DNA of 59,758 nt from Alistipes sp. GTDB lineage: Bacteria > Bacteroidota > Bacteroidia > Bacteroidales > Rikenellaceae. The notes beneath the pieces were generated by a model, which was given only the letters and a program-made list of their open reading frames with translations, made no database searches and was not told the origin of the DNA. Position numbers and translations under genes: made by a program. Below, in pieces: positions 1 through 10,222 of the stretch (its first letter is position 1; each line of letters begins with the position of its first letter). The stretch covers positions 1 through 59,758 of the forward strand of contig JAGBEH010000009.1 in assembly GCA_017937125.1 (NCBI GenBank), given 5' to 3'.

Positions 1-98
1 GTACCTTTTACCAAAGGTTTAGACAGGCTGCGCTCGGCATAGTTCGCAAGCGACCTCTGCTCTTGCTTGCACTGTCTTTGCGGACAAAAGGTACAAAA
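1..98 (+). repeat. 98-bp intergenic repeat, copy 1 (cut by window start)
   Basis: This stretch is found again at 40713-40810 in the same orientation with a single mismatch (position 84 A, there T). It is bounded by short inverted arms, GTACCTTTT at 1-9 and AAAAGGTAC at 86-94, so it looks like a small palindrome-ended unit. The repeat probably begins before the window. It lies downstream of pyrE in non-coding DNA. Confidence 0.85.
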
Positions 99-330
99 TA
101 AAAGAACCTTTGCAGGCAAAGTCTGCAATTCTTGCAGATTGCGCTCGCCGCAGCTTCGACCTGCGAAGGCTCGCAAAAAAGATGCTCGCCGTTCGCAATC
201 TGCGGCCGCAGAACCTTTTCGCCTAAAACGGTTGTCGCCCAAGTCTTGTCGCCCGAAATCGTCGTGACCGGCCGCGGGGGTCGGCCTTCGGCCGAGCCGC
301 AGAAGATGCGCAACCCCGCAGGATTGCGAA
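99..330. other. Non-coding stretch downstream of pyrE
   Basis: No believable gene is present; the short ORFs here overlap in several frames and resemble nothing. The stretch holds a hairpin TCTGCAA-TTC-TTGCAGA (122-138) and a GC-rich hairpin TCGGCC-TTC-GGCCGA (281-295). Neither has a clear U-tract for the minus-strand pyrE transcript, so a terminator cannot be named with confidence. Confidence 0.6.
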
Positions 331-960
331 CTACTTGATCCAGCTCTCGTCAGACGGGTTGTTGCGGAAAGCGATCAGCCGCGCCTTGTCCTCATTGCGA
401 ATATAGCCCTCCTCGGCCGCCACCTCCACGAGCGTGTCGAGGTCCGACAGCGATACGTTGCGTACATTCGCTTCGGCCAAGCGCTCCAAACCGCGCTTCA
501 TACCATATGTAAAAATGCTCGCTATTCCCAGCACTTCGGCTCCAGCTTCGCGCAGCGCTTCGACGACCTCTATGCAGCTGCCGCCCGTCGAAATAAGGTC
601 TTCGACGACGACGACCTTCTGCCCCGCTTCGAGACGCCCCTCTATGCGGTTCGTGCGGCCGTGATCTTTCGCTCCGCTGCGCACATAACCCATCGGCAGC
701 CCGAGAATGGTCGCCGTAATCGCGGCGTGAGCTATGCCCGCCGTGCTGGTGCCCATCAGCACCTCGCATTCGGGATAGTTCGTGCGGATAATCTCGGCCA
801 ATCCGTTCTCGACGTCGTTGCGTACGCGTACATCCGAGAGCGTCAGTCGGTTATCGCAATATATCGGGCTTTTGATGCCGCTCGCCCACGTAAACGGCTG
901 CTCGGGGCGCAGAAATACGGCGCCTATCGACAGCAGGTCTTTCGCAATCAGTTTCTTCAT
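331..960 (-). CDS. pyrE: Orotate phosphoribosyltransferase
   Basis: This enzyme joins orotate to PRPP to give orotidine 5'-monophosphate, the fifth step of UMP synthesis, in the cytoplasm. The 209-aa product has the usual family length. The PRPP-binding signature [13 protein letters not shown] sits at residues 116-128, the N-terminal part has the [16 protein letters not shown] segment typical of bacterial PyrE, and KDHGR follows near residue 98. The gene is the last of the minus-strand pyr operon, 14 bp after the glutaredoxin-like gene. The ATG at 960 is the only start that keeps the N-terminal helix. The separate pyrF upstream shows that the two activities are not fused here. Confidence 0.95.
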   Translation of the reverse strand: MKKLIAKDLLSIGAVFLRPEQPFTWASGIKSPIYCDNRLTLSDVRVRNDVENGLAEIIRTNYPECEVLMGTSTAGIAHAAITATILGLPMGYVRSGAKDHGRTNRIEGRLEAGQKVVVVEDLISTGGSCIEVVEALREAGAEVLGIASIFTYGMKRGLERLAEANVRNVSLSDLDTLVEVAAEEGYIRNEDKARLIAFRNNPSDESWIK

Positions 961-974
961 CGTTTCGAATATGT

Positions 975-1235
975 TTATTTCAATGCTTTGCGCAAAATCT
1001 CTTCGACTTTCTCGCGGGTTACCTCGCCTTCGTGCACCTTGACCTCGTCGATATAGAATGTCGGGACGTAAAAATAGTCGTACCCGTCGGTTATCTCGGG
1101 GCTTTCGGTCTCCTCGATCATCTCGATTTCCACCTTACCCAATTCGGGAAAGAGGCCTTTGAGTTCTTCGATGTAGCCTATCGCCTTGCGGCAGTAGGGA
1201 CAATTCTTCTGGTAGAAAAGTTTTACGTTTTTCAT
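975..1235 (-). CDS. Small glutaredoxin/thioredoxin-fold protein
   Basis: The 86-aa product is a minimal thioredoxin fold: [14 protein letters not shown] near the N-terminus supplies the CPYC redox pair, and YVPTFYID around residues 59-66 supplies the cis-proline loop. The size and CPYC motif match glutaredoxins, which reduce disulfides with glutathione or another thiol. The start at 1235 was chosen because the codons upstream of it encode a cysteine-rich stretch with no family likeness. The gene lies inside the pyr operon between pyrF and pyrE. Its role there is unknown; it may simply be co-transcribed, or it may serve the iron-sulfur or cysteine-dependent dihydroorotate dehydrogenase. Confidence 0.85.
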   Translation of the reverse strand: MKNVKLFYQKNCPYCRKAIGYIEELKGLFPELGKVEIEMIEETESPEITDGYDYFYVPTFYIDEVKVHEGEVTREKVEEILRKALK

Positions 1236-1349
1236 AATACGGTTGTGTTTACTGGCAGACGGTATGCAATTATTGCACCGCATCCGTTTCCGCCTGTCGC
1301 TTTTCGTCGGCTGCGTATGTGCCCCGTAGGACAGTCGTGCGGGCGCTGC

Positions 1350-2054
1350 CTATGCATTGCCGCAAAACTCCGCGACGCAACGGCAGTATGCGGCTACGGG
1401 GTCTTCGGCAGCCGTTATCGGGCGACCGACGACTATGAAATCCGAACCGATTTCGCGTGCGCGTGCAGGTGTCGTTACGCGAACCTGATCCGCCTTGTCT
1501 CCGTCCGCGAATCTCACTCCGGGGGTTACGGTCAGGAAATTTTCGCCGCAGGCATCCTTGACCATGCGCGCTTCGAGTGGCGAGCAAACTACGCCGTCCA
1601 GCCCCGCCTCACGCGCATTGCGGGCATATTTCACGATGCACTCGTTTATAGTCGCATCGATAAGCAGCTCATCGCGCATACGCTCCTCGCTCGTCGAGGT
1701 GAGCTGCGTTACGGCAATCAGCAGCGGGCGCGTGCCGTCGGGGCGCGTCAGCCCTTCGAGCGCGTAGCGCATCATCTCGACGGTTCCCGCAGCGTGCACG
1801 TTGCACATATCTATATCCAACTGCGACAGCACCGCCATAGCCTTTTTCACCGTGTTGGGTATGTCGTGCAGCTTCAGGTCGAGAAAAATCCTGTGCCCGC
1901 GCCGCTTCAGTTCGCGCACTATCGGCGCCCCTGCGGCATAGAAAAGCTCCATACCTATCTTCACGAAGGGTTTTTCGTCCTCGAACCTGTCCAAAAATGC
2001 GAGCGTCTGCTCGGCACTTGCGAAATCGCAAGCTATGATTACCTCTCTTTTCAT
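1350..2054 (-). CDS. pyrF: Orotidine 5'-phosphate decarboxylase
   Basis: This enzyme decarboxylates OMP to UMP, the last step of de novo pyrimidine synthesis. The 234-aa protein carries the catalytic DxKxxD signature as [10 protein letters not shown], giving D59, K61 and D64, and a C-terminal phosphate-binding segment ([17 protein letters not shown]). The start is the ATG at 2054, whose A is also the last base of the pyrD stop codon (TAATG), so translation of the two is probably coupled. The length and motif order fit the short bacterial type rather than the longer type found in some Bacteroidetes. The open frame continues upstream into pyrD only as a shadow. Confidence 0.95.
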   Translation of the reverse strand: MKREVIIACDFASAEQTLAFLDRFEDEKPFVKIGMELFYAAGAPIVRELKRRGHRIFLDLKLHDIPNTVKKAMAVLSQLDIDMCNVHAAGTVEMMRYALEGLTRPDGTRPLLIAVTQLTSTSEERMRDELLIDATINECIVKYARNAREAGLDGVVCSPLEARMVKDACGENFLTVTPGVRFADGDKADQVRVTTPARAREIGSDFIVVGRPITAAEDPVAAYCRCVAEFCGNA

Positions 2055-2968
2055 TATTTTACTGCTCCTATTATATCGGTTAATTTCTCTATCCCCAACC
2101 GCTCCATTTCGGCGGGCAACGCCTCGATTATCTCCTTGCAGGCATAGGGGTTCAGCAGATTTGCCGTGCCGACCTCTACGGCCGACGCCCCCGCCATCAT
2201 CATCTCTATGACATCGGCGGCCGACGACACGCCCCCGCAGCCGATAATCGGTATGCGGCACGCCTGAGCCGTCTGCCACACCATTCTGAGCGCTACGGGG
2301 AATATGGCCGCCCCCGAAAATCCGCCCGCCTTGTTGGCTATCACCGCACGGCGGCGCACGGTGTCGATGCGCATACCCATCATCGTATTGACCAGACACA
2401 GCCCGTCGGCTCCCGCATCTTCGCAGGCGCGGGCTATAGAGACGATGTCGGTAACATTGGGGCTCAATTTCACGTATACGGGCTTGGTCGTAACCTCCTT
2501 GACGGCGCGCGTAACCTCCGCAGCACACTCGGGCGAGGTGCCGAAGCTCATACCTCCGTGCCGCACGTTGGGGCAGCTGATGTTCACCTCGATGATGCCC
2601 ACCTGCTCCTCTTTATCTATGCGCTCGCAGCAATAGCGGTACTCGTCTATCGAGAAGCCGCTTATGTTGGCTATCACGGGCTTGTGGAAAATCGTCCGCA
2701 GATGCGGCAGCTCGTGCTCTATGACGGCATCGATACCGGGGTTCTGCAACCCTACGGAGTTGATGATGCCGCTCGTGCACTCGGCGATGCGCGGCGTGGG
2801 GTTGCCGAAACGCGGCTCGCGCGTCGTCCCCTTGAACGAAAAGGAGCCGAGTATGTCCAAATCGTAGAACTCGCTGAACTCGCGGCCATAGCCGAATGTC
2901 CCGCTGGCGGGTATCACGGGGTTGTCCAGCCGCAATCCGCTCAATGTTACCGATGTATCTGCTACCAT
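2054..2968 (-). CDS. pyrD: Dihydroorotate dehydrogenase, catalytic subunit (class 1B)
   Basis: This subunit oxidizes dihydroorotate to orotate on FMN. The 304-aa protein has the class 1 layout: [10 protein letters not shown] at residues 43-52 with the FMN-contacting lysine, the substrate-binding NSVGLQNPG, and the catalytic cysteine C132 in [13 protein letters not shown] cysteine rather than a serine marks class 1, and the neighbouring pyrK marks the NAD-linked 1B heterotetramer. The FMN phosphate is held near [13 protein letters not shown] in the C-terminal part. Its start overlaps pyrK by 7 bp and its stop overlaps pyrF by 1 bp, a tight translational coupling. Confidence 0.95.
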   Translation of the reverse strand: MVADTSVTLSGLRLDNPVIPASGTFGYGREFSEFYDLDILGSFSFKGTTREPRFGNPTPRIAECTSGIINSVGLQNPGIDAVIEHELPHLRTIFHKPVIANISGFSIDEYRYCCERIDKEEQVGIIEVNISCPNVRHGGMSFGTSPECAAEVTRAVKEVTTKPVYVKLSPNVTDIVSIARACEDAGADGLCLVNTMMGMRIDTVRRRAVIANKAGGFSGAAIFPVALRMVWQTAQACRIPIIGCGGVSSAADVIEMMMAGASAVEVGTANLLNPYACKEIIEALPAEMERLGIEKLTDIIGAVK

Positions 2969-3696
2969 ATTATTTCGCTCTTTTTAAGTACGGGACCCTC
3001 CTTGCAGATGCGTTTGGCGCCGCCCGCCGTATTGCACGTGCAACCCATACAGGCTCCGAAACCGCATCCCATACGCTCCTCGAAACTGTACTCGCCGTCG
3101 CAGTCCGTCGCCTCGCACACGGCACGCAGCATCGGCAGCGGCCCGCAGGAGTATACGTAGTCGAAATCCATACCGCGCATAGCGTCCGTTACGAATCCTT
3201 TTATGCCTGCCGACCCGTCGGTCGTAGCGATGCGCACGTCGATGCCGAGCGCACGGAACTCGTCGGCGCAGAATATCTCGTCGGCACGGTTGAACCCCAA
3301 CACCGCAGCGACATCCCTGCCCTGCGCCTTCAGCCGTTTTGCCAGATTGTACAATGGCGGTATGCCTACGCCCCCGCCCGCGAGCAGCGGACGACGGGCG
3401 GCATTGTCGGTCGAGAAGCCGTTGCCCAGCCCCGTCAGCAGGTCGAGACGTTCGCCCGCGCGCATACGGCTCATAATCTCCGTGCCGCGTCCGACCGTCT
3501 TGTATATTATCGTTATGTGCCCCTCATCGACATCACATACCGATATGGGGCGGCGCAGGTAGCACCCCTCGACGGCGATATTCACGAACTGCCCCGCGGC
3601 CGTTATGTATTGCGTATCGCCCGCAAGCCGCATCCGCCACACGGCGGCAGTCAGCGGCTCGTTGCTTTCGATTTCGTAAATTCCCTTCTTATACAT
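2962..3696 (-). CDS. pyrK: Dihydroorotate dehydrogenase, electron-transfer subunit
   Basis: PyrK carries electrons from PyrD's FMN through a 2Fe-2S cluster and FAD to NAD+. The 244-aa protein has an FAD-binding LRRPISVCD segment (residues 47-55), a glycine-rich NAD-binding segment LLAGGGVGIPPL (104-115), and a C-terminal cluster site C211-x4-C216-x2-C219-x11-C231. This order is diagnostic for PyrK of the ferredoxin-reductase superfamily. It sits 2 bp after carB and overlaps pyrD by 7 bp, fitting equal production of the two partner subunits. Confidence 0.94.
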   Translation of the reverse strand: MYKKGIYEIESNEPLTAAVWRMRLAGDTQYITAAGQFVNIAVEGCYLRRPISVCDVDEGHITIIYKTVGRGTEIMSRMRAGERLDLLTGLGNGFSTDNAARRPLLAGGGVGIPPLYNLAKRLKAQGRDVAAVLGFNRADEIFCADEFRALGIDVRIATTDGSAGIKGFVTDAMRGMDFDYVYSCGPLPMLRAVCEATDCDGEYSFEERMGCGFGACMGCTCNTAGGAKRICKEGPVLKKSEIIW

Positions 3697-3698
3697 CC

Positions 3699-6600
3699 CT
3701 ATTCCGCATCTATGGTGGATATTCCGAGCGTAATCTCTTCGAGCACGTCGAGCAGTACGCGTACCGTTTCGAGCGCCGTGAATATCGTGATGTTGTTCTC
3801 GACGGCCGTGCGGCGTATCTCGTATCCGTCCAAGCGGGTACTGTGCTGGTCGAGCTGAATGGTGTTTATCACGTAGTTTACGTGCCCCTGGCGCAGCGTC
3901 TCGATAATATCGTTGCTGCCCTCGCTCAACTTGCGGCGCAGACGCGTGCGTATGCCGTGACGGCGCAGGTAGTCGGCCGTTCCCGATGTCGCTTCGATGT
4001 TGAACCCGAGATTATAGAACCGCTGCGCGATCTTCAGCGCTTCGGGCTTGTCCTTGTCGGCGACGGTCATAAGCACCGTGCCGTAGTTCGATACGGGCAT
4101 ACCCGACGACTGCAACGCCTTGTAGAGTGCGCGCGTCAGCGAGTTGTCGTACCCTATGGCCTCGCCCGTCGATTTCATTTCGGGCGACAGATAGGAGTCC
4201 ATACCGCGTATTTTCGAGAACGAGAATGCGGGCGCCTTGACGAACCACCGCTTGCGGTCGGGACGGTATACCTCCGTTATGCCCTGCTCGGCGAGCGAGT
4301 GCCCGAGTATCACGCGCGTCGCGATGTCGGCCATCTGCACGCCCGTAGCCTTCGAAAGGAACGGCACCGTGCGCGACGAACGGGGGTTTACCTCGATGAC
4401 GTAGACCTCCTCGTCGCCGTCGCAGATGAACTGTATGTTGTATAAGCCTATCACGCCTATGCGCAGACCCAATTTCACGGTGTAGTCGATAATCTTGTCC
4501 TTGACTTTTTGGCTGACGCTGAAGGTCGGGTAGACGCTTATCGAGTCGCCCGAATGGATACCCGTCTTCTCGACGTGCTCCATAATACCCGGGATATAGA
4601 CCTGCCGCCCGTCGCAAACGGCATCCACCTCCAGCTCCTTGCCCATTATGTACTTGTCTACCAGCACGGGTGAATTTTCGTTCACCTCTACGGCCGTGTG
4701 CATATATCGGCGCAGGGCATCCTCGTTGCTGACTATCTGCATCGCGCGACCGCCCAGAACGTAGCTCGGACGCACTAAAACGGGATAGCCTATGCGCTCG
4801 GCGGCCTTCACGCCGTCCTCGACCGTCGTCACGGCTTCGGCCTGCGGCTGCGGAATGCCCAACTCCTCCATAATGCGCTCGAAACAACCCCTGTCTTCGG
4901 CGTTGCGGATGGCCGCCACGTCGGTGCCGATGATAGGCACTCCCAGTTCGGCCAGCGGCTCGGCCAGATTTATGGCCGTCTGTCCGCCGAGCGACACGAC
5001 GACGCCTTTCGGCCGTTCGAGACGTATGACGTTCATCACATCCTCGACCGTCAGCGGCTCGAAATAGAGCTTGTCGCTCGTGGTGTAGTCCGTCGAGACG
5101 GTTTCGGGGTTGTTGTTGATGATAATGGCTTCGTAGCCCGCATCGCGTATCGACCATATCGCGTGCACGGTCGAGTAGTCGAACTCGACGCCCTGCCCGA
5201 TGCGTATTGGTCCCGAGCCGAGCACCACTATTTTCTCGCGGTCGCTGACTATCGATTCGTTCTCCAGTTCGTACGTCGAGTAGAAGTAGGGCACGTAGGC
5301 ATCGAACTCCGCCGCGCAGGTGTCTATCATCTTGTAGACGGGGAATATGCCGTACTGCTCGCGCAGGCGGAACATCTCGTGCTCGGTCTTGCCCCACAGC
5401 TGTCCGATGAACTTGTCGCTGAAGCCCATACGCTTGGCATCGCGCAGTGTCTCGGCATCTTCGGGATGCTCGCGCACGACCTTCTCGAACTCGACGATGT
5501 TGCGGAACTTCTCGAGGAAAAAGAGGTCGATTTTGGTGTTGGTGTATATCATCGTCAGGTCTACGCCGTTGCGTATAAGCTGTGCTATGGCGTACAGACG
5601 GTCGTCGGTGCCCTCCTTGACGTACTCCATCATCTCCTCGTTCGACATCGTGTCGAAACGTTTGTTGTAGATGTGGCATACGCCCGTTTCGAGCGACCGC
5701 ACGGCCTTCAGAAGGCTCTCCTCTATCGTGCGGCCTACGCTCATCACCTCGCCCGTAGCTTTCATCTGCGTGCCCAGTCGGTTCGAAGCGTCGGCGAACT
5801 TGTCGAAGGGGAAGCGTGCGATTTTGGTAACCACGTAGTCGAGCGTCGGCTCGAAGCTCGCGGGGGTGTTGGCTATGCGTATCTCGTCGAGTGTGAGGCC
5901 GACGGCTATCTTAGCGCTGACGCGGGCTATGGGGTAGCCGCTCGCTTTCGACGCGAGCGCCGACGAGCGCGACACGCGCGGGTTCACCTCGATAAGGTAA
6001 TATTCGAACGAGAGCGGGTTCAGCGCGAACTGCACGTTGCAGCCGCCCTCGATTTTAAGTTCGCGGATAATCTTCAGGGCGCTGTCGCGCAGCAGCTGAT
6101 ACTCCTTGTTGGTCAGCGTCTGGCTCGGAGCCACGACTATCGAGTCGCCCGTGTGGACGCCTACGGGGTCGATATTCTCCATATTGCAGATGGCTATGGC
6201 CGTGTCGTTGCTGTCGCGGATAACCTCGTACTCTATCTCCTTGTAGCCCTTGATGCTCTTCTCGACGAGCACCTGATGCACGGGCGAGAGGGCGAGCGCA
6301 TTGCGCATAAGCTCGGCGCACTGCTCCTCGTTGTCGGCGAAACCGCCGCCCGTACCGCCGAGCGTGAATGCGGGGCGAAGAATAACGGGATAGCCTATCT
6401 TGCGCGCGGCATCGAGACCCTCTTCGAACGAGTTGGCGATAAGCGACGGCAACACGGGTTCGCCGAGCGACTCGCACAGCTCCTTGAACAGCTCGCGGTC
6501 TTCGGCGCGCTCGATGCTCTCGAACGAGGTGCCGAGAATTTCCACCTGACACTCCTTGAGAATACCCTTTTTGGCGAGCTGCACGGCAAGGTTCAGACCA

Positions 6601-6881
6601 GTCTGCCCTCCCAGACCCGGAACTATGGCGTCGGGACGTTCGTAGCGGATGATTTTGGCGACATACTCCAACGTAAGCGGCTCCATATATACCTTGTCGG
6701 CGATGGTCGTGTCGGTCATTATGGTCGCGGGGTTCGAGTTCACCAGAACGACCTCGTAGCCCTCCTCCTTGAGCGCAAGGCAGGCCTGCGTGCCCGCATA
6801 GTCGAATTCGGCGGCCTGACCTATGACGATCGGGCCCGAGCCGATAACCATTACTTTCTTTATATCGAGTCTTTTAGGCAT
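3699..6881 (-). CDS. carB: Carbamoyl-phosphate synthase, large subunit
   Basis: CarB makes carbamoyl phosphate from bicarbonate, ATP and the ammonia passed from CarA, feeding pyrimidine and arginine synthesis. The 1,060-aa protein is close to the usual length and shows the internal duplication of the family: [22 protein letters not shown] at the N-terminus recurs near residue 555 as [20 protein letters not shown]. Each half has an ATP-grasp segment ([10 protein letters not shown] and [10 protein letters not shown]). The last 130 residues form the MGS-like allosteric domain where UMP or ornithine binds in relatives. It overlaps carA by 8 bp. Confidence 0.97.
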   Translation of the reverse strand: MPKRLDIKKVMVIGSGPIVIGQAAEFDYAGTQACLALKEEGYEVVLVNSNPATIMTDTTIADKVYMEPLTLEYVAKIIRYERPDAIVPGLGGQTGLNLAVQLAKKGILKECQVEILGTSFESIERAEDRELFKELCESLGEPVLPSLIANSFEEGLDAARKIGYPVILRPAFTLGGTGGGFADNEEQCAELMRNALALSPVHQVLVEKSIKGYKEIEYEVIRDSNDTAIAICNMENIDPVGVHTGDSIVVAPSQTLTNKEYQLLRDSALKIIRELKIEGGCNVQFALNPLSFEYYLIEVNPRVSRSSALASKASGYPIARVSAKIAVGLTLDEIRIANTPASFEPTLDYVVTKIARFPFDKFADASNRLGTQMKATGEVMSVGRTIEESLLKAVRSLETGVCHIYNKRFDTMSNEEMMEYVKEGTDDRLYAIAQLIRNGVDLTMIYTNTKIDLFFLEKFRNIVEFEKVVREHPEDAETLRDAKRMGFSDKFIGQLWGKTEHEMFRLREQYGIFPVYKMIDTCAAEFDAYVPYFYSTYELENESIVSDREKIVVLGSGPIRIGQGVEFDYSTVHAIWSIRDAGYEAIIINNNPETVSTDYTTSDKLYFEPLTVEDVMNVIRLERPKGVVVSLGGQTAINLAEPLAELGVPIIGTDVAAIRNAEDRGCFERIMEELGIPQPQAEAVTTVEDGVKAAERIGYPVLVRPSYVLGGRAMQIVSNEDALRRYMHTAVEVNENSPVLVDKYIMGKELEVDAVCDGRQVYIPGIMEHVEKTGIHSGDSISVYPTFSVSQKVKDKIIDYTVKLGLRIGVIGLYNIQFICDGDEEVYVIEVNPRSSRTVPFLSKATGVQMADIATRVILGHSLAEQGITEVYRPDRKRWFVKAPAFSFSKIRGMDSYLSPEMKSTGEAIGYDNSLTRALYKALQSSGMPVSNYGTVLMTVADKDKPEALKIAQRFYNLGFNIEATSGTADYLRRHGIRTRLRRKLSEGSNDIIETLRQGHVNYVINTIQLDQHSTRLDGYEIRRTAVENNITIFTALETVRVLLDVLEEITLGISTIDAE

Positions 6882-7965
6882 TTTTGTACTCCTCCATTAT
6901 GTTTATGAACTTTTCGAACAAATAGTTGCTGTCCTGCGGACCCGGTGCGCTTTCGGGGTGGTACTGCACCGAGAAGATGCGGTCTTCGCGGCATTCGAGA
7001 CCCTCGACCGTGCCGTCCAACAGATTTATGTGCGTAACCTTCAGCGGCGTTGCTGCCAGCGAGTCCGCGTCCACCGCGAAATTGTGGTTCTGGCTCGTAA
7101 TCTCGATTTTGCCCGTCTCCAGATTTTTGACGGGATGGTTGCCGCCGCGATGCCCGAACTTCAGCTTGTAGATCTTCGCGCCGTACGACTGGGCGATGAT
7201 GTGGTGCCCCATACATATCCCGAATATCGGAATGCGCCCCTTAAGCTGCGCCACGACATCCGAAACCGTGCGCAGGTCTTCGGGGTCGCCGGGCCCGTTC
7301 GAAATGAATACGCCCGTAGGCTTGAGGCTCATAATGTCCTCGACCGTAGAGTCGTAGGGGATTATCGTAACGTTGCAGCCCAATGCGTTGAGGCAGCGTA
7401 TGATGTTGTGCTTTATGCCGCAGTCTACCGCAACGACGTTGTAGCGGTGGTTGGGCGTGCACGAGAGCCAGCGTTTGCGGCAGCTTACGCGAGCCACGAA
7501 ATCGTGCGGCATCTCGTAAGCGTGCAGGCGTTCCAAAGCCTCCTCGTAGGGGGTGTTGGCCGAGGTGAGTATGACCTTCTGACACCCTTCGGTGCGGATT
7601 ATGCGGGCTATGGCACGGGTGTCGATGCCCGAAATTCCGGGAATGTGCATCTCCTCGAGCATCTCGCCGAGCGTCAGGGTGCATCGGAAATTGCTCGGAT
7701 AGGCGTTGTACTCGCGGACTATGAGGCCGCCCACGCTCGGAAATTTGGTTTCGTAGTCCTCGCTCGTGATGCCGTAGTTGCCTATCAGCGGGTAGGTCAT
7801 CGCAATCATCTGCCCCGTGTAGGAGGGGTCGGAGACGATCTCCTGATAGCCTACCATCGAGGTGTTGAAGACCAGTTCGCAGACGGTCTCCCTGTCGGCA
7901 CCGAAGCCGTAACCGTAAAATTCGCGACCGTTTTCGAGAATGATTTTCTTGTCGTATGGTTTCAT
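6874..7965 (-). CDS. carA: Carbamoyl-phosphate synthase, small (glutaminase) subunit
   Basis: CarA hydrolyses glutamine and sends ammonia to CarB. The 363-aa protein has the N-terminal CPSase small-chain domain and a C-terminal class I amidotransferase domain with nucleophile C251 in FGICMGHH and the His-Glu pair in [10 protein letters not shown]. The family consensus after the cysteine is LGHQ; here it is MGHH, a mild variant. It is the second gene of the pyr operon. The 272-bp gap between it and pyrC is unusually long for this operon and contains several hairpins. Confidence 0.95.
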   Translation of the reverse strand: MKPYDKKIILENGREFYGYGFGADRETVCELVFNTSMVGYQEIVSDPSYTGQMIAMTYPLIGNYGITSEDYETKFPSVGGLIVREYNAYPSNFRCTLTLGEMLEEMHIPGISGIDTRAIARIIRTEGCQKVILTSANTPYEEALERLHAYEMPHDFVARVSCRKRWLSCTPNHRYNVVAVDCGIKHNIIRCLNALGCNVTIIPYDSTVEDIMSLKPTGVFISNGPGDPEDLRTVSDVVAQLKGRIPIFGICMGHHIIAQSYGAKIYKLKFGHRGGNHPVKNLETGKIEITSQNHNFAVDADSLAATPLKVTHINLLDGTVEGLECREDRIFSVQYHPESAPGPQDSNYLFEKFINIMEEYKNA

Positions 7966-8020
7966 CTTCCAAATGGTTTCTTCATTATTTTAGTATGCCG
8001 CTTCTGCGGCGGCTGCGCGC

Positions 8021-8172
8021 AATCCTTGAGGATTTTTTTTGCCCGTCTTTTCTCCGCCCTCATCTTCTGCGGCAATTCGTTTTCGCGAACGTAACCTGCG
8101 GAGAGTGAAGCAACGTTTAGTTGCGAGCCTCCGGCAGCGGAGGCTACGGCTCGCGCGTCTCTTTCGAGACGC
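8021..8172. repeat. Cluster of hairpins between pyrC and carA
   Basis: The pyrC-carA gap (7966-8237) has no credible gene. It contains four separate inverted repeats: AATCCT-TG-AGGATT followed by T's (8021-8040, terminator-shaped only on the plus strand), GCAAC-GTTTA-GTTGC (8110-8124), GCCTCCG-GCAG-CGGAGGC (8127-8144) and GCGTCTC-TTTC-GAGACGC (8155-8172). Because the pyr transcript crosses this stretch, the hairpins could be RNA processing or stability sites, or remnants of intergenic repeat units. Confidence 0.6.
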
Positions 8173-8237
8173 AATCTTATCTGCAAAACTTCTTCGCCCT
8201 AAATTATTTTCTGCGAGCTGCAACCTTTGCCAATATC

Positions 8238-9506
8238 TTACTTTTCGTATGCTGTCTTCCCGCCCGCAAGGGTGAGCAGGCACTCGCCCGCCACGTGCCA
8301 TCCCTCGAAAGGTGTGGCGCGCCCCTGCGAAAGGAACCGTTTCGGGTCTATGTCGTATTCGACGTCGAGGTCGAAGACCGCGATGTCGGCACGCCCGCCG
8401 ACAGCCAGGCCGCCTTCGATGCCGAAAATCCTGCGCGGGTTTTCGGACATAAGCTCCGCCAGACGCCCCATGGTTATCCGCCCGCTGCGTACGAAATACG
8501 TGTGCATCAGCGGAAAAGCCGTCTCCAGCCCCACGATGCCGAATGCGCTCTTCTCCAGTCCGCGCGACTTCTCTTCGGCGGAGTGCGGCGCGTGGTCGGT
8601 GGCTATCATATCTATCGTGCCGTCGAGAATACCCTCGACGAGCGCATCCCTGTCGGCCGCGCTGCGCAGCGGCGGGTTCATCTTAAAACGCCCCTCCTCG
8701 CGCAAATCTTCGTCGCAAAGGAGCAGATAGTGCGGTGCCGTCTCGCAGCTGACCTTCACCCCCCGAGCCTTTGCCGCGCGTATGAGTTCGACGCTCTCGC
8801 GGGTCGATATGTGGCAGACGTGATAGGGGCAGCCCGTACGCTCGGCAAGGCGTATGTCGCGCTCGACCTGCCGCCATTCGCTCTCGGAACAGATGCCGCG
8901 ATGCCCTTTGCGGCGGCAATATCCGCCGTCGTGTATGTATCCTCCGCGCAGCAGCTCATCAACCTCGCAGTGAGCGACTATTCGACTGCCGCAGGCTGCC
9001 GCACGGCGCATAGCCTCCTCCATAGTCGCTTCGTCCTGCACGCCGCGGCCGTCGTCCGAGAAGCCTGCGACGAAAGGCCGCAGTGCCTCGAAATCGACCA
9101 GCTCGCCGCGGCCGCGCTGTCCTACGGTTATCGATGCGTAGGGAATGACCTCCGTTACGGCCGTGCGGGCGATGATGTCGCGCTGGACGGCAAGGTGTTC
9201 CGCACTGTCGGGCACGGGGTCGAGGTTGGGCATAGAGCAGACGGTGGTATATCCGCCGTGCGCGGCCGCACGCGTTCCCGACGCTATGGTCTCCTTATAT
9301 TCGAAACCCGGTTCGCGGAGATGTACGTGTACATCGACAAGGCCGCCGAAAAGGTGTTTGCCCGAGACGTCGAGCGTGCGCGTCGAAGCGTCGGCCGGCA
9401 GATTGCCGCCGACAGCCGCGATGCGTCCGTCCTCTATGAGTACGTCGGCCCGTCGGTTTTCGTGCGAGGTATGTATCGTCCCTCCTTTGAGCAGCAGTTT
9501 ATCCAT
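8238..9506 (-). CDS. pyrC: Dihydroorotase (class I)
   Basis: This enzyme cyclizes carbamoyl aspartate to dihydroorotate. The 422-aa amidohydrolase has the zinc motif DVHVHLREPG at residues 58-67 (H60, H62), further ligands in MPNLDP and in AHCEVDE, and the catalytic aspartate in IATDHAPHS. The length and the HVHLREPG form fit class I enzymes that often pair with aspartate transcarbamoylase; no pyrB is present in this window. It is the first gene of the minus-strand pyr operon, downstream of a long repeat-filled leader. Confidence 0.94.
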   Translation of the reverse strand: MDKLLLKGGTIHTSHENRRADVLIEDGRIAAVGGNLPADASTRTLDVSGKHLFGGLVDVHVHLREPGFEYKETIASGTRAAAHGGYTTVCSMPNLDPVPDSAEHLAVQRDIIARTAVTEVIPYASITVGQRGRGELVDFEALRPFVAGFSDDGRGVQDEATMEEAMRRAAACGSRIVAHCEVDELLRGGYIHDGGYCRRKGHRGICSESEWRQVERDIRLAERTGCPYHVCHISTRESVELIRAAKARGVKVSCETAPHYLLLCDEDLREEGRFKMNPPLRSAADRDALVEGILDGTIDMIATDHAPHSAEEKSRGLEKSAFGIVGLETAFPLMHTYFVRSGRITMGRLAELMSENPRRIFGIEGGLAVGGRADIAVFDLDVEYDIDPKRFLSQGRATPFEGWHVAGECLLTLAGGKTAYEK

Positions 9507-9525
9507 ACGGTTCGAATTCTTGCAT

Positions 9526-9586
9526 CTGTTCTCGTCTCAGCATAGCCCCGAGCAGGCTCGGCTCTGCATTCGGTTTATCGAAAAGG
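9526..9586 (+). repeat. Hairpin repeat, copy a (degenerate left arm)
   Basis: This is a member of the 61-bp family with terminal arms CCTTTTC/GAAAAGG; here the left arm has decayed. The central stem is CCGAGC-AG-GCTCGG, which differs in sequence from the other copies but still pairs perfectly. Confidence 0.7.
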
Positions 9587-9600
9587 TTCAAATTCTTGCA

Positions 9601-9661
9601 CCTTTTCTCGCCTCAGCATAGCTCGAATAAATTCGGCTCTGCTCTCGGCTTATCGAAAAGG
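9601..9661 (+). repeat. Hairpin repeat, copy b
   Basis: A full 61-bp unit starting CCTTTTC and ending GAAAAGG, with a central stem CGAAT-AA-ATTCG. It is the outer end of the left long inverted repeat and matches copy j (41021-41081) in reverse. Confidence 0.85.
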
Positions 9662-9823
9662 TTCATTTTCATACACCTGTTCTTGTCGGCTCTTCGCCGC
9701 CATCCACCACCTTTAGGGCGGCGAAGCGAGTTTGCGAGCAAACTCAAAATTCTTTCTTTGGCATCTTTGCCTGCAAAAGTTCTTCTTTTGCCACTTTTGA
9801 CCACAAAATTCTTTATTTCCTTC

Positions 9824-9847
9824 GTACCTTTTGTCCGCAAAAGGTAC
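9824..9847. repeat. 24-bp palindrome GTACCTTTT/AAAAGGTAC (empty form)
   Basis: Arms GTACCTTTT (9824-9832) and AAAAGGTAC (9839-9847) enclose only GTCCGC. At 40713-40810 the same arms enclose about 80 bp, and at 1-98 nearly the same 80 bp. The two forms look like empty and filled versions of one site. Confidence 0.7.
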
Positions 9848-10072
9848 CCAAAACTCCCGCACTGCGAACCTCTTCGGGGTCTGTCGCTCGCTTTCGGGCT
9901 ACGGACGCGTTCGCGGTTTTGTAAACAAAACGTCTCCTCCGCTTCTCCTCAATCTTCGCTCCGCCCTTTTTCCTCGAGTTTCGCGGTGCGGTTTATCTGA
10001 ACCCGCGCTATCCGCGCGGGGTTCTTTTGTCAATTTACTTTGCCGTCCCAAACAGGAGCGGTCGTTTTTCAT

Positions 10073-10133
10073 CCTTTTCCGGCATCAGCATAGCCCGCAC
10101 AAATTCGGCTCTGCATTCGGCTTATTGAAAAGG
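10073..10133 (+). repeat. Hairpin repeat, copy c
   Basis: A 61-bp unit with intact CCTTTTC/GAAAAGG ends. The central stem is decayed (CCGCACAAATTCGG no longer pairs well). Confidence 0.8.
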
Positions 10134-10147
10134 TTCAAATTCTTGCA

Positions 10148-10208
10148 CCTTTTCCGGCCTCAGCATAGCTCGAATAAATTCGGCTCTGCCCTCGGCTTAT
10201 CGAAAAGG
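10148..10208 (+). repeat. Hairpin repeat, copy d
   Basis: A 61-bp unit almost identical to copy b, with the stem CGAAT-AA-ATTCG. The spacer between copies, TCAAATTCTTGCA, is shared by several neighbouring copies. Confidence 0.85.
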
Positions 10209-10222
10209 TTCAAATTCTTGCA

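Larger units (their letters stand above)
9601..10133 (+). repeat. Long inverted repeat mosaic, left copy
   Basis: This 533-bp block reads, with interruptions, as the reverse complement of 40428-41081. Shared landmarks in matching order are copy b/j of the hairpin repeat, TTCATTTTCATACACCTG, GAGTTTGC-containing stems, CTTTCTTTGGCATCTTTGC, GTACC...GGTACCCAAAACT, CGCGGTGCGGTTT, TTTGTCAATTTACTTTGCC and TTTTTCATCCTTTTC. The left copy lacks about 70 bp found between the GTACC arms in the right copy. No ORF is shared. Confidence 0.8.

Noticed and set aside
5163-6908. 581-codon open frame on the plus strand
   Set aside because: It is antisense to carB, whose identity is certain.
8021-8040. Terminator-shaped sequence AATCCT-TG-AGGATT-T6 on the plus strand
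   Set aside because: No plus-strand gene ends nearby, the loop is only two bases, and the pyr operon runs on the other strand.
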